Below, one piece after another: positions 11,951-20,004 of a stretch of 20,165 bases of DNA (position 1 is its first letter; every line of letters begins with the position of its first letter). The stretch covers positions 1 to 20,165 of the forward strand of contig NZ_UQKJ01000025.1 of the NCBI RefSeq assembly GCF_900541605.1, written 5' to 3'. Source of the stretch: an uncultured Dialister sp. GTDB lineage: Bacteria; Bacillota; Negativicutes; Veillonellales; Dialisteraceae. Under the pieces are notes generated by a model. That model was not told the origin of the DNA. It did no database searches and saw only the letters and a program-made list of their open reading frames with translations. A program made the position numbers and the translations under genes.

Positions 11951-13390
11951 ATGTTTGTTCACGAAATTATCAATGGGGCGGACCCTTCCCATATCGCCAT
12001 CGAAGGGGAGGGGGAATTCACGTACGGAGAACTGGCGGAGCTGGTTCACCTGTACCGCAACAGCCTCTATGAAATGGGAATCCGGGAAGGCATGAAGGTA
12101 GGTCTGTACTCCGCCAATCGGCCGGAGTTTATTTTTGCGTACCTGGCGGTCATCAGTCTGGGCGCCGTCATTATTCCTGTCAATAACTCCCTGGTGGACC
12201 GGGAAGTGGACTATATCCTGAAGGACGGGGAAGCAGCGCTTCTCATTACCGATACGGATCTGGACGTATCCTGCCCCTCCGTGGACATTCATGACCTGGA
12301 CTTCCGGGCAAGGGACAACCGGGCGAAAGAGGCGCCGCCATTTCCGGAGGACCTGACGGAGGACGATGTGTGTGCCCTGGTCTATACCTCCGGCACCACC
12401 GGAAGTCCGAAGGGCGCCATGCTGACCCATAAAAATCTCATGAGCAATGTGCTGCAGTTTGTACAGGCAGTGGATTACGGGCCGGAGGATAAGATTCTCT
12501 GCGTGCTGCCCCTGTTCCACTGCTATGGCCTCACTACGGTGCTCCATGTGGGTCTCTATGCCCATTCTACACTGGTCATCCTCCGGACGAAGAGCCCTTC
12601 GGAAATCATCAATGCCATTGTGAAGTATTCCATCACCATTGCCATCATGGTGCCGCCAATGTACAATCTCCTGGCCCGCCGGGGGGACCCGTCCCTCATG
12701 GTGACGGTGCGGGACTTCATTTCCGGCGGCGCCCCTATTCCCCAGCCCGTGTCCCAGGCTTTCTTTGACCGGTTCCACCATCCCGTGCGGGAGGGCTATG
12801 GCCTCACTGAGGCATCGCCGGTGGTGAGCGTCCTGCCGGCGGACCGGATCAAGTATCTCACCGTAGGGCCTGCCATCCCCGGAGTGGAAACAAAGATTGT
12901 GACCGGTGAGGAGGGACCCTACAAGCCCGGTACCGTGGGAGAGCTCATGGTGCGGGGAGACAACGTGATGAAGGGGTACTGGAAGAAGCCGGAGGAAACG
13001 GCAAAGGTCCTGGAGCCCGATGGATGGCTTCATACGGGAGACCTGGCCTATATGGATGAGGACCGGTTCATCTACATTGTGGACCGGTTGAAGGACCTCA
13101 TTATCGTGAACGGGGAAAATATCTACCCCGGTGAAGTGGAAGACTGCATTTATGAAGTAGAAAGGGTCTCGGAATGTGCGGTCATCGGCCACCCGGATCC
13201 TCTCCGGGGCCAGGCGGTCTGGGCTTACGTGGTCATGAAGGAGGGGTACCCATTTGACGAGAACAAAATCCGGAAATACATGGCCCGGAATATTGCAAGT
13301 TACAAGATTCCCCGCCGTTTCATTCCTATGGATGCGCTGCCGAAGAATGCATCGGGAAAGATCCTGAAGCGGGCGCTTCGGGATAAATGA
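11951..13390 (+). CDS. Acyl-CoA synthetase (AMP-forming, class I)
   Basis: A 479-residue adenylate-forming ligase that activates a carboxylic acid, probably a fatty acid, to its CoA thioester via an acyl-AMP. Motifs: P-loop YTSGTTGSPKG (145-155), substrate/adenine motif GYGLTEASP (282-290), HTGD (361-364), DRLKDLIIVNGENIYPGEVE hinge (378-397), and catalytic Lys470 in NASGKILKR. It is somewhat shorter than typical FadD-type enzymes (500-560) but has both the large N-domain and the mobile C-domain complete. I chose ATG 11951, preceded by GAGGTG; the ATG at 11939 lies upstream of that site. It stands alone between a long repeat-rich leader and a strong terminator. Chain-length preference cannot be read from sequence. 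Confidence 0.9.
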   Translation: MFVHEIINGADPSHIAIEGEGEFTYGELAELVHLYRNSLYEMGIREGMKVGLYSANRPEFIFAYLAVISLGAVIIPVNNSLVDREVDYILKDGEAALLITDTDLDVSCPSVDIHDLDFRARDNRAKEAPPFPEDLTEDDVCALVYTSGTTGSPKGAMLTHKNLMSNVLQFVQAVDYGPEDKILCVLPLFHCYGLTTVLHVGLYAHSTLVILRTKSPSEIINAIVKYSITIAIMVPPMYNLLARRGDPSLMVTVRDFISGGAPIPQPVSQAFFDRFHHPVREGYGLTEASPVVSVLPADRIKYLTVGPAIPGVETKIVTGEEGPYKPGTVGELMVRGDNVMKGYWKKPEETAKVLEPDGWLHTGDLAYMDEDRFIYIVDRLKDLIIVNGENIYPGEVEDCIYEVERVSECAVIGHPDPLRGQAVWAYVVMKEGYPFDENKIRKYMARNIASYKIPRRFIPMDALPKNASGKILKRALRDK

Positions 13391-13398
13391 GGATACAG

Positions 13399-13439
13399 AA
13401 AAAAGCCGGGAAACAGGAAAACTGTTTCCCGGCTTTTTT
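13399..13439. terminator. Bidirectional terminator between acyl-CoA ligase and maf
   Basis: A perfect 12-bp stem (GCCGGGAAACAG/CTGTTTCCCGGC, 13405-13416 with 13422-13433) with a GAAAA loop, flanked by six A residues and six T residues. It begins 8 nt after the ligase stop. Confidence 0.95.
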
Positions 13440-13448
13440 CTGCGCTGG

Positions 13449-13540
13449 TGGGTAGAGTCACTCCCGCGAGGTTTCTGGCAGCTGAGAAAGCGATTTTATC
13501 AGTGCTGCCCTGGAAGCTTCGAAAGAGTAGCTCTGCCCGT
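13449..13540. repeat. Degenerate family A element (copy 4)
   Basis: AGAGTCACTCCCGCGAGG followed by TTCTGGCAG and GAGAAAGCG parallels the flank and left arm of the copy at 20005 (AGAGTCACTTGCACGGAG, TTCTGGCAG, CAGAAAAGC). The pairing arms are poorly kept. This is the only content of the gap between the terminator and maf. Confidence 0.5.
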
Positions 13541-13566
13541 CAGTGCAAAAACCAATCCCATGCTCC

Positions 13567-14181
13567 TTACAGTGCGCCCAACGTTTTCATCATTTCATAG
13601 ACTGCGGTCAGCGGGAGGCCTACTACGTTGTCGTAGGAACCCTGGATACCCTCCACCAGGAGGGTGCCGAGCCCCTGGATGCCGTAGGCGCCAGCTTTGT
13701 CCATGGGTTCCCCGGTTGCGATGTAGTCCTCGATTTCCCTGTCCGTGAGAGAACGAAAACGGACTTCGGTGGTGGTGACGGTGACGAGGCTGCGGTCCCT
13801 GTAGAGGATGGCGGTGCCGGTTTTCACAAAGTGGTCACGGCCTGAGAGGAAGCGGAGCATCCGGAAGGCGTCGCCCCGGTCCTTCGGCTTCCCGAGAATC
13901 TTTCCGCCGATAGTTACGATGGTATCGGCGGCTAGGAGAGGAAACGCTTCCTTTTCCCCGCGGTCGGCCCCTTCTGCCTTGCCCAGGGCATTCAGGGCAC
14001 ACACCAGGTCCGGACCGGCAAAGGAAGACAAAAGGGGATGGTTTATTTCGGATTTCCGCTTTTCCGCTTCTTCCAGCGTTTTCACTTCATTGAAATGACT
14101 TTTTACGATGCGGGGCTCCCAGTGAATCTGGAGGAGCAGTTCCTTCCGGCGGGGAGACGAGGAAGCGAGAAGAATGTTCAT
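13567..14181 (-). CDS. maf: Maf family nucleoside triphosphate pyrophosphatase
   Basis: A 204-residue Maf/YhdE protein. These enzymes hydrolyse non-canonical or pyrimidine nucleoside triphosphates (dTTP/UTP group) to monophosphates, and are linked to arrest of cell division. Motifs: the P-loop-like LLASSSPRRKELL at residues 4-16, LLAADTIV with Asp86, GKPKD, GEPMDKAGAYGIQG and GSYDNVVGLPL. The segment of about residues 35-80 is slightly longer and more charged than usual. It has an AAAGGA ribosome site. It lies downstream of the alcohol dehydrogenase on the same strand but 165 nt away, with repeat modules between, so co-transcription is uncertain. It ends towards the bidirectional terminator at 13399-13439. 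Confidence 0.93.
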   Translation of the reverse strand: MNILLASSSPRRKELLLQIHWEPRIVKSHFNEVKTLEEAEKRKSEINHPLLSSFAGPDLVCALNALGKAEGADRGEKEAFPLLAADTIVTIGGKILGKPKDRGDAFRMLRFLSGRDHFVKTGTAILYRDRSLVTVTTTEVRFRSLTDREIEDYIATGEPMDKAGAYGIQGLGTLLVEGIQGSYDNVVGLPLTAVYEMMKTLGAL

Positions 14182-14285
14182 GGAATGGTCCTTTCTGGGG
14201 AATCATGGGAGAGTGGGACAGCGGGCTGGTGGAACCGTAGAAATCGGCTTACTGATTTACCGCTGATGGACATTAGACGGAATCG

Positions 14286-14341
14286 GCGGCGAAGCCGCAG
14301 AAACTCAACTCTCAAATTTCAAACCTTAGCCGCTAAGCGGC
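14286..14341 (+). repeat. Heptad array between two GCCGC palindromes (copy 5)
   Basis: GCGGCGAAGCCGC (14286-14298) is followed by CTCAACT, CTCAAAT and TTCAAAC (14304-14324) and then a second palindrome GCCGCTAAGCGGC (14329-14341), identical to that at 3748-3760. The alcohol dehydrogenase stop codon (minus strand) begins 5 nt further on. Confidence 0.88.
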
Positions 14342-14346
14342 TTCCC

Positions 14347-15519
14347 TCACAGCGCTTTCCGGTAAATGGCGATGAGGTCTTCTTTCGTGAGGGGGACGAA
14401 GCCCTGGATAATGCCATCTTTTCCTTTCCAGGCAAGGTCGTTGTCTGCCATTTCTTCGAAGTGGCTGTCATCGATGGAAATGGCGGAAAGGGAACTGGGA
14501 AGCTGGAGGGAGGTGGTGAGGAATTTTTTCAGTTTCTTTATGCCTTTCCGGGCGGTCTTTTCCGGATTCTTTCCCTCTTTTACGCCCATCACATGAACGG
14601 CGAAGCGGGGCGCCGTTTCTTCAGAGAGCACATGGCTCATGAAAGCCGGTGTGAGGATGGCCAGCCCCAGACCGTGGGGAATGTCGTACCAGGCGGACAG
14701 TTCGTGCTCCAGACCGTGGCAGCTCCATGCCACACTGTGGCCCCGGTCGATGAGGTCATTGATGGCCCATTCCGAGTCCCAGAGGAGGTTGGCTCGGGCT
14801 TCTTCATTGCTCCCTTCTGCCATGGCGATGGGAGCCCATCGGATGACGGAGCGCATCATGGATTCCATAAATCCGTCCATGGAATCAAAGCCCTCTTCCC
14901 GGTTCAGGTATACCTCCAGGAGATGGGACAGGATGTCCGCACTGCCGGAGGCTGTCTGGAAGGGGCTCACGGTGTAGGTATTCCGGGGGCAGAGGAAGGA
15001 AACTTTCGGCCGCAGGGGCTCCGTGGTCCATCCGTATTTCTCCAGGGTCTGGGGATTCGTAATGACGGCGCAGCTGTTCATCTCAGAACCGGTGGCGGCC
15101 ATGGTGGGGATGGCGATGAGGGGAAGGGCCCTGGTGAGCTGGACCCGGTTCTTCACCAGGTCCCAGGGGTCTCCCTCATAGGCGGCGCTGCCGGCGATGA
15201 CCTTGGCCGTATCGATGACACTGCCGCCGCCGGCTGCGATGATGAGGTCGATACCCCCTTCCCGGCAGAGCCGGGCGCCCTGGTAGGCCAGGGCAATTTC
15301 CGGATTTGGCTTGACTCCGGAAATTTCATAGCCCGAAAGGCCGGCTTTTTCAATTTCGCTGATAATGGTGTCGTAGATGCCGTTCTTCTTGATGGAACCG
15401 CCGCCGTAGACAAGAAGGACCCGGCTGCCCCAGCGGGGCAGTTCTTCATGGAGATGGGACAGGGCATCGTTTCCAAAATATACTTTTGTAGGATTATGGT
15501 AGATAAAAGGGTCAACCAT
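14347..15519 (-). CDS. Iron-type alcohol dehydrogenase, YqhD/BdhA group
   Basis: A 390-residue group III alcohol dehydrogenase that reduces aldehydes (or oxidises alcohols) with NAD(P)H in the cytoplasm. The N-terminal Rossmann part carries YGGGSIKKNGIYD (38-50) and AAGGGSVIDTAK (95-106). Metal ligands are Asp195 and His199 (SADILSH), His268 (SCHGLEH) and His282 (DIPHGLGLAI), each offset by one from those of E. coli YqhD (387 residues). The GGGS motif near residue 40 suggests NADPH preference by analogy with YqhD. It has a strong ribosome site (AGGAGGT), and a TATAAT box on the minus strand at 15558-15553. It is probably a butanol/propanediol-type or broad aldehyde reductase; the substrate is not determinable. 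Confidence 0.92.
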   Translation of the reverse strand: MVDPFIYHNPTKVYFGNDALSHLHEELPRWGSRVLLVYGGGSIKKNGIYDTIISEIEKAGLSGYEISGVKPNPEIALAYQGARLCREGGIDLIIAAGGGSVIDTAKVIAGSAAYEGDPWDLVKNRVQLTRALPLIAIPTMAATGSEMNSCAVITNPQTLEKYGWTTEPLRPKVSFLCPRNTYTVSPFQTASGSADILSHLLEVYLNREEGFDSMDGFMESMMRSVIRWAPIAMAEGSNEEARANLLWDSEWAINDLIDRGHSVAWSCHGLEHELSAWYDIPHGLGLAILTPAFMSHVLSEETAPRFAVHVMGVKEGKNPEKTARKGIKKLKKFLTTSLQLPSSLSAISIDDSHFEEMADNDLAWKGKDGIIQGFVPLTKEDLIAIYRKAL

Positions 15520-15704
15520 GGTGTAACCTCCTGAAATAACTATTTTTCTTTTATTATACCCTATGACAGGGGAAATGGATTTCTCCGGATCCGGGCTTTC
15601 CGGGAAAGGTGGAAATCAGTGGAATTTTGGCGGGAAATAGAGTAAAATACAGGGAACAATCACAGGGCCCGGTTTTTGGCCCCGTAGGAGAGGAGAATGG
15701 TAGA

Positions 15705-16751
15705 ATGAATTTCAAGAAGATTTTTGGTATGGTAATGGCAGGGATCATGGCACTGGCGGTGTCCCTGTCTTTTGCAGGCTGTGGCGGCGGAGGCGGAAGC
15801 ACGTCATCCGGCGGAGGAGAAAAGAAGCCGGTGAAGGTGTCCCTGGCTATGCTGCGGCTTACGAGCAGTGCTCCCCTTTTCATCGCCATGGACAAGGGGT
15901 ACTTCAAGGATGAGGGCATCGACATCGATGCCCAGTGGTTCGATGCGGCCCAGCCCATCGCCGTAGCCACGGCTTCGTCCAAGGTGGACGTGGGAGCCAC
16001 CGGCATCACCGCCGGCCTCTACAACATGGCCGCCAAGGGGCAGAAGCTCTATATCGTGGCCGATAAGGGACGGGAAGAAAAAGGATATTCTTCCTCCGCC
16101 CTCCTGGCTTCCACCGCAGAATATGATAATGGCCTCACCTCTATTGAAGGGCTGAAGGGAAAACGGGTAGGCATTACCCAGAAAGGATCCACCTTCCATT
16201 ACATGCTGGGACGGATGCTGGAATCCAAGGGCCTTACCCTGGACGATGTGACCGTGGTGCCTCTGGGCAAACTGTCCGCCGTCATGGCAGCTCTCCAGAG
16301 CGGCCAGATCGATGCCTGCATCCTGAATGAACCGAACATTACAAAGGTCAAGAACGAAGGGTACGGCAAAGAAATTACCCAGGTCAGCGCTGTGATGCCT
16401 TACCAGACAAGCGGCATTTTCTACTCCCCGGAATTTGCAAAGAATAAGGATGCCGCCGTCCGTTTCATGAAAGCCTACAACCGGGCCTGCAATGAATACT
16501 ACAATGCGGTGGTGGACAAGAAGGATCCCCAGAAGCTGGATGAAGTGGTGAAGATTATCTCCAAGTACGTGAAGACACCGGAAGAGGATATCCGCCTCGG
16601 CCTGCCTTACATCGATAAGAACGGGGTTCTCATGGCCGATGATATCAAGACCCAGATCGACTGGTATTCTTCCCATGGCATGATCGACGGGAAGCTGGAT
16701 GCCAAAGACGTGGTGAATACGTCCTTCCTGGAAGAAGCCATGAAGAAATAA
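15705..16751 (+). CDS. NitT/TauT-family ABC substrate-binding lipoprotein
   Basis: A 348-residue periplasmic-binding-type lipoprotein. The signal peptide has a lipobox SFAGC with Cys26, followed by a glycine/serine linker. The mature part is SsuA/NMT1-like: VSLAMLRLTSSAPLFIAMDK and GYFKDEGIDID, VDVGATGITAG, LKGKRVGITQKGSTFHYML, LQSGQIDACILNEPN. Such proteins deliver sulfonates, nitrate, pyrimidine precursors or similar small anions to a cognate importer, here presumably the ATPase and permease at 16985-18560. The ATG at 15705 (AGGAGAGG upstream) is chosen because it begins the signal peptide; an in-frame start at 15609 would add 32 non-signal residues. The ligand cannot be read from sequence. 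Confidence 0.9.
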   Translation: MNFKKIFGMVMAGIMALAVSLSFAGCGGGGGSTSSGGGEKKPVKVSLAMLRLTSSAPLFIAMDKGYFKDEGIDIDAQWFDAAQPIAVATASSKVDVGATGITAGLYNMAAKGQKLYIVADKGREEKGYSSSALLASTAEYDNGLTSIEGLKGKRVGITQKGSTFHYMLGRMLESKGLTLDDVTVVPLGKLSAVMAALQSGQIDACILNEPNITKVKNEGYGKEITQVSAVMPYQTSGIFYSPEFAKNKDAAVRFMKAYNRACNEYYNAVVDKKDPQKLDEVVKIISKYVKTPEEDIRLGLPYIDKNGVLMADDIKTQIDWYSSHGMIDGKLDAKDVVNTSFLEEAMKK

Positions 16752-16759
16752 GGAATGGT

Positions 16760-16798
16760 CCATAAGACTCCTTTCCCAGAGTGGAGGGAGTCTTATGG
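16760..16798 (+). terminator. Hairpin between the binding-protein and ATPase genes
   Basis: A perfect 12-bp stem CCATAAGACTCC/GGAGTCTTATGG with a 15-nt loop starts 9 nt after the binding-protein stop. No T tract follows, so it may be a partial attenuator or an mRNA-stabilising hairpin that raises binding-protein levels over the transporter. Confidence 0.6.
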
Positions 16799-16857
16799 CG
16801 TATATGGGGTGAACGGGCCTCATTTGATGGATAGATGCAGCCCATGACGGGTGAATA

Positions 16858-16959
16858 GATTTGAGGTTTGAGATTTGAGGGTTGAGGCTCCGCCGCTTCG
16901 CTGCAAATCCTGGCTTCCCCCTTTGGGGGAGCTGGCCGCGAAGCGGCTGAAACTCAACT
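16858..16959. repeat. Palindrome/heptad modules in both orientations (copies 6 and 7)
   Basis: Minus-strand heptads CTCAACC, CTCAAAT, CTCAAAC and CTCAAAT (16858-16886) adjoin a degenerate palindrome GCCGCTTCGCTGC (16892-16904). A TCCCCC-TTT-GGGGGA hairpin follows, then GCCGCGAAGCGGC (16935-16947), then a single plus-strand CTCAACT (16953-16959). The ATPase ribosome site is about 15 nt further on. The whole compound sits inside the transporter gene cluster. Confidence 0.85.
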
Positions 16960-16984
16960 TTTTTATTTATACCAGGAGTATTGT

Positions 16985-17773
16985 ATGGAAGTTGTCATTG
17001 AAAATGTGAGTAAATCCTTCCGGAACGGCAGGAAGACGCTGCCGGTGCTGGAAGATATCAATATAACCCTGAAAAAAGAAGAATTTGTGGCCCTCGTAGG
17101 TCCTTCGGGCTGCGGGAAGTCCACGCTTCTCAATATCTGTGCCGGCCTTCTTTCACCGGATAGCGGCAGCGTGTACTTCACCGGAGAAGAACTGGAGCGG
17201 GAGCCCCGGGTATCCATCGTATTCCAGGAGACAGGACTCATGCCCTGGCGGAATGTGTACGACAATATTGCCTTTGGCCTGGACGCGGGCCATGTGCTGC
17301 CGAAGAAGGACTGGAAGGAACGGATCGACCATTATATTTCCCTGGTCGGCCTTTCGGGATTTGAAAAATCCTATCCCCACCAGCTCTCCGGCGGTATGAG
17401 GCAGAGAGTGGGCATTGCCCGGGCCCTGGCCATTAACCCGGACCTCCTTCTCATGGATGAACCTTTCTCCGCCCTGGATGCCCAGACCCGGATCATCATG
17501 CAGCAGGAACTGGTGGATCTCTGGGAAAAGACAAGGCTCACCACCCTCTATGTGACCCATAATATCCAGGAGGCCGTCATGCTGGCGGACCGGGTGGTGC
17601 TGCTGTCCCGGCGGCCCGGCAAGGTGCGGGATATCCTCACCATTTCCATTCCCCGGGAGGACCGGGAGAAACCGGAACATGCAGAAGAAATCGACAGCCT
17701 TACCCGGACCATCTGGGAACACATCAGCAAGGATGCCCTGGAGGCCATGACGGAGGTGCAGGAAGATGAATAA
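16985..17773 (+). CDS. NitT/TauT-family ABC transporter ATPase
   Basis: A 262-residue nucleotide-binding subunit of the SsuB/TauB/NrtD type. Walker A GPSGCGKST (39-47), Q-loop FQE (80-82), signature LSGGMRQ (134-140), Walker B LLLMDEP (154-160, catalytic Glu159), D-loop SALD, and H-loop His192 in YVTHNIQEA are all intact. It powers import together with the permease that follows (8-nt overlap) and the binding lipoprotein upstream. The ribosome site is CAGGAG. It is separated from the binding-protein gene by 233 nt of hairpin and repeat DNA, so it may rely on read-through or on its own promoter. Confidence 0.93.
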   Translation: MEVVIENVSKSFRNGRKTLPVLEDINITLKKEEFVALVGPSGCGKSTLLNICAGLLSPDSGSVYFTGEELEREPRVSIVFQETGLMPWRNVYDNIAFGLDAGHVLPKKDWKERIDHYISLVGLSGFEKSYPHQLSGGMRQRVGIARALAINPDLLLMDEPFSALDAQTRIIMQQELVDLWEKTRLTTLYVTHNIQEAVMLADRVVLLSRRPGKVRDILTISIPREDREKPEHAEEIDSLTRTIWEHISKDALEAMTEVQEDE

Positions 17774-18560
17774 GTACATCGTAGAAAACAAGATGAAACG
17801 GTGGCAGAAGAGCTATACCCCCGCCGTATCCCTGGCTTCGGTGGCGGTGGTTCTCATCATCTGGGAAGCCATCTGCCGGGCCGGCGTGGTATCATCTCTC
17901 TTCCTTCCTCCGCCGACCATGATCCTTTCCTCCCTGGTGGATATGATCAAAGACGGGGAAATTGGCGTTTCCCTGGCAGCCTCCCTGTACCGCATTCTCA
18001 TGGGATTCTTCCTGGGCAGTGCCTTTGGCCTTTTCGTGGGCCTTGTTACCGGCACCTCCGCCCTGGCGGACCGGATAGCGAACCCCATCGTGAATGCCCT
18101 GTATCCGATTCCGAAAATCGCGCTCCTCCCGCTCTTCATCCTGTGGCTCGGTATCGGGGAGGTATCGAAAGTCACCATCATCGCCCTGGGCGTATTTTTC
18201 CCGGTGGCCATGAATACTTACTCCGGCGTAAAGAACGTGGATACCCTTCTCATTAAAGTGGCTGTGAGCTTCCATGCGGGTTGGGGCTACACCATGAAGA
18301 ACGTGGTGCTGCTCTATGCACTGCCCATGATATTTGCGGGCCTCCGCATCGCCGCCGGTACGGCGCTCCTCCTGCTGGTGGCCGCTGAAATGATCGCTGC
18401 CGAACAGGGCATCGGCGCCCTCATCCTCCACTATGGGGACCTCATGATTACGGACCGCCTCATGGCAGGGGTCATCGTACTCTCCGTGCTGGGCCTCATC
18501 TTCAACCTGTTCCTCCAGTTCCTGGAAAGGAAACTGGTCCCCTGGAACAGGAAGGAATAA
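17766..18560 (+). CDS. NitT/TauT-family ABC transporter permease
   Basis: A 264-residue BPD-type inner-membrane permease with about six hydrophobic segments (first at ~21-40). Family landmarks are FLPPPTMILSSL, ALYPIPKIALLPLFILW (111-127) and the EAA-loop AAEMIAAEQGIGALI (206-220) that docks on the ATPase. It overlaps the ATPase gene by 8 nt (ATGAATAA), with a ribosome site CAGGAAG inside the ATPase coding end, so the two are translationally coupled. A terminator follows at 18602-18630. Confidence 0.93.
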   Translation: MNKYIVENKMKRWQKSYTPAVSLASVAVVLIIWEAICRAGVVSSLFLPPPTMILSSLVDMIKDGEIGVSLAASLYRILMGFFLGSAFGLFVGLVTGTSALADRIANPIVNALYPIPKIALLPLFILWLGIGEVSKVTIIALGVFFPVAMNTYSGVKNVDTLLIKVAVSFHAGWGYTMKNVVLLYALPMIFAGLRIAAGTALLLLVAAEMIAAEQGIGALILHYGDLMITDRLMAGVIVLSVLGLIFNLFLQFLERKLVPWNRKE

Positions 18561-18601
18561 ATAAAAGAATCGGTATACTATTTCCTGTATATCATAAGAA
18601 G

Positions 18602-18630
18602 CGTCTACTCTTTTCGAGTAGGCGTTTTTT
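18602..18630 (+). terminator. Terminator of the ABC transporter operon
   Basis: A 9-bp stem CGTCTACTC/GAGTAGGCG (one GU pair) with loop TTTTC is followed by six T residues. It lies 41 nt after the permease stop. Confidence 0.88.
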
Positions 18631-18694
18631 ATTAAAGTTTATAATTTTACACAATTATTACATAAGAAGATAAAATTTTACATTATCGATACAA

Positions 18695-18743
18695 AATGAG
18701 AATAATGTGAGATTTTCTCATTAGGCAATGTTATAATGAGAAT
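18695..18743 (+). promoter_or_regulatory. Extended -10 promoter with operator-like AATGAGAA repeats
   Basis: TGTTATAAT (18729-18737) is an extended -10. Around it are three AATGAGAA-type octamers: one direct (18695-18702), one inverted (TTCTCATT, 18715-18722; 12-nt spacing) and one direct overlapping the -10 (18735-18742). The array covers the -35/-10 region, so it looks like a repressor site. It is loosely Fur-like (TGAGAAT units), which would suit the iron-type binding protein downstream, but the match is not exact. The surrounding 18560-18800 is clearly more AT-rich than the rest of the window. Confidence 0.55.
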
Positions 18744-18802
18744 GGAATGATTGGATATTTGCTCTGATTGGGAGAACATTTTTTTAAAAGGGAGGACCTG
18801 TT

Positions 18803-19861
18803 ATGTCAAAAATGAAGAAAATAGCAGCGGTTTTGGCTTGTGCCGCACTGGCATGTGGTATCTTTACCGGATGTGGAGGAGACAAAAAGGCAGCCAGCAC
18901 GGCATCTGCAGGGGGAGACAAAGTACTTACGGTGTACACTGCCCGCAGTGAAAGTCTGAATAACCTGGTAATTCCGGAATTTGAAAAAGAGACAGGTATC
19001 AAGGTCAATATGATTGTAGCGGGCACAGGTCCTCTGGTGAAACGGGTGGCTTCGGAAAAGGATAATCCCCAGGGCGATGTGCTGTGGGCTGCGGACCAGA
19101 CGATGCTGGAGTCCCAGAAAGATCTTTTTGAAAAATATGTATCCCCGGAAGATGCAAATATGATGGATAATGCAAAAAATAAGACCGGCTATTTCACACC
19201 GGCTTTTGCAGATCCCACAGTTTTTATTGTTAATACAAAACTGGCAGGAGATATGAAGATTGAAGGCTTTGATGATCTGTTGAATCCGGAATTAAAAGGG
19301 AAAATTGCCTTTGGAGACCCGGCCAATTCATCTTCTGCTTTCCAGAGCCTCATGGCCATGCTTTATGCCAAAGGGAAAGATGGGGACCCTCTGTCTCCGG
19401 AGGCTTGGGCCTATGTGGATAACTTTATCAAAAACGTAGATGGCAAATTCCTGAATAGCTCCGGCGCTGTTCATAAAGGAGCAGCAGATGGGGAATATAC
19501 GGTAGGACTGACCTGGGAAGACCCGGCAGCTACCTATGTAAAGAATGGGGCACCGGTAAAGGTGGTATTCCCAAAGGAAGGGGCTATTTTCCCGGGTGAA
19601 TCAGTAGAAATCATTAAAGGTGCGAAACATATGGACAATGCGAAGAAATTCGTGGACTTTATGTTGTCAAAGAAAATTCAGGAAGAAGCCGGTAAGACAT
19701 TGACTGTCCGGCCTTTGCGCAAAGGGGTACAGCTGGCGGACTACATGACGCCCCAGGACCAGATTCATCTGTTTAAAAATTATGATGAAGGCTGGGTGGC
19801 CCAGCATAAACAGGAAATCGTGAAGCTCTGGAACCAGCATCTGGAGAATTCCCGGCAGTGA
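18803..19861 (+). CDS. Fe(3+)-type ABC substrate-binding lipoprotein
   Basis: A 352-residue lipoprotein with lipobox IFTGC (Cys24) and a mature domain of the FbpA/AfuA (ferric or 2-aminoethylphosphonate binding) class. Landmarks are VLTVYTARSESL, VIPEFEKETGIKVNMIVAG, GDVLWAADQTML, GYFTPAFADPTVFIVNT, LLNPELKGKIAFGDPANSSS and VGLTWEDPA. These bind ferric iron or a small anionic ligand and deliver it to an ABC permease. No permease or ATPase follows before the window ends, though one could lie beyond. GGAGG lies before the ATG. Codon use looks less GC-rich than in the neighbouring transporter genes (many AAA, GAA, TTT), which could mean transfer or a different expression class. Alternative ligands such as phosphonate or sulfate cannot be excluded. 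Confidence 0.88.
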   Translation: MSKMKKIAAVLACAALACGIFTGCGGDKKAASTASAGGDKVLTVYTARSESLNNLVIPEFEKETGIKVNMIVAGTGPLVKRVASEKDNPQGDVLWAADQTMLESQKDLFEKYVSPEDANMMDNAKNKTGYFTPAFADPTVFIVNTKLAGDMKIEGFDDLLNPELKGKIAFGDPANSSSAFQSLMAMLYAKGKDGDPLSPEAWAYVDNFIKNVDGKFLNSSGAVHKGAADGEYTVGLTWEDPAATYVKNGAPVKVVFPKEGAIFPGESVEIIKGAKHMDNAKKFVDFMLSKKIQEEAGKTLTVRPLRKGVQLADYMTPQDQIHLFKNYDEGWVAQHKQEIVKLWNQHLENSRQ

Positions 19862-19883
19862 TTGGCTGTTTGAAGAATGAATG

Positions 19884-19921
19884 AGAGGGGGCCGTGGCTT
19901 TTTACGGTCCCCCTCTTTTTA
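19884..19921 (+). terminator. Terminator of the iron-type binding protein gene
   Basis: AGAGGGGGCCGT pairs with ACGGTCCCCCTCT (one bulge) around an 8-nt loop, followed by a run of T residues. It starts 22 nt after the stop codon. Confidence 0.9.
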
Positions 19922-20004
19922 TAAGACATCAGGTGGGAATAGTTCCATTTGTCGAACTGTCAGGGCCTGGCGGTTAGCATGCTTGTGTGCAGAGTCACTT
20001 GCAC

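Noticed and set aside
11924..13192. A 422-codon minus-strand open frame over the acyl-CoA ligase gene
   Set aside because: It is the antisense shadow of a gene with complete adenylate-forming ligase motifs.
15804..16823. A 339-codon minus-strand open frame over the first binding-protein gene
   Set aside because: It is antisense to a lipoprotein with a signal peptide and SsuA-like motifs; it has no domain of its own.
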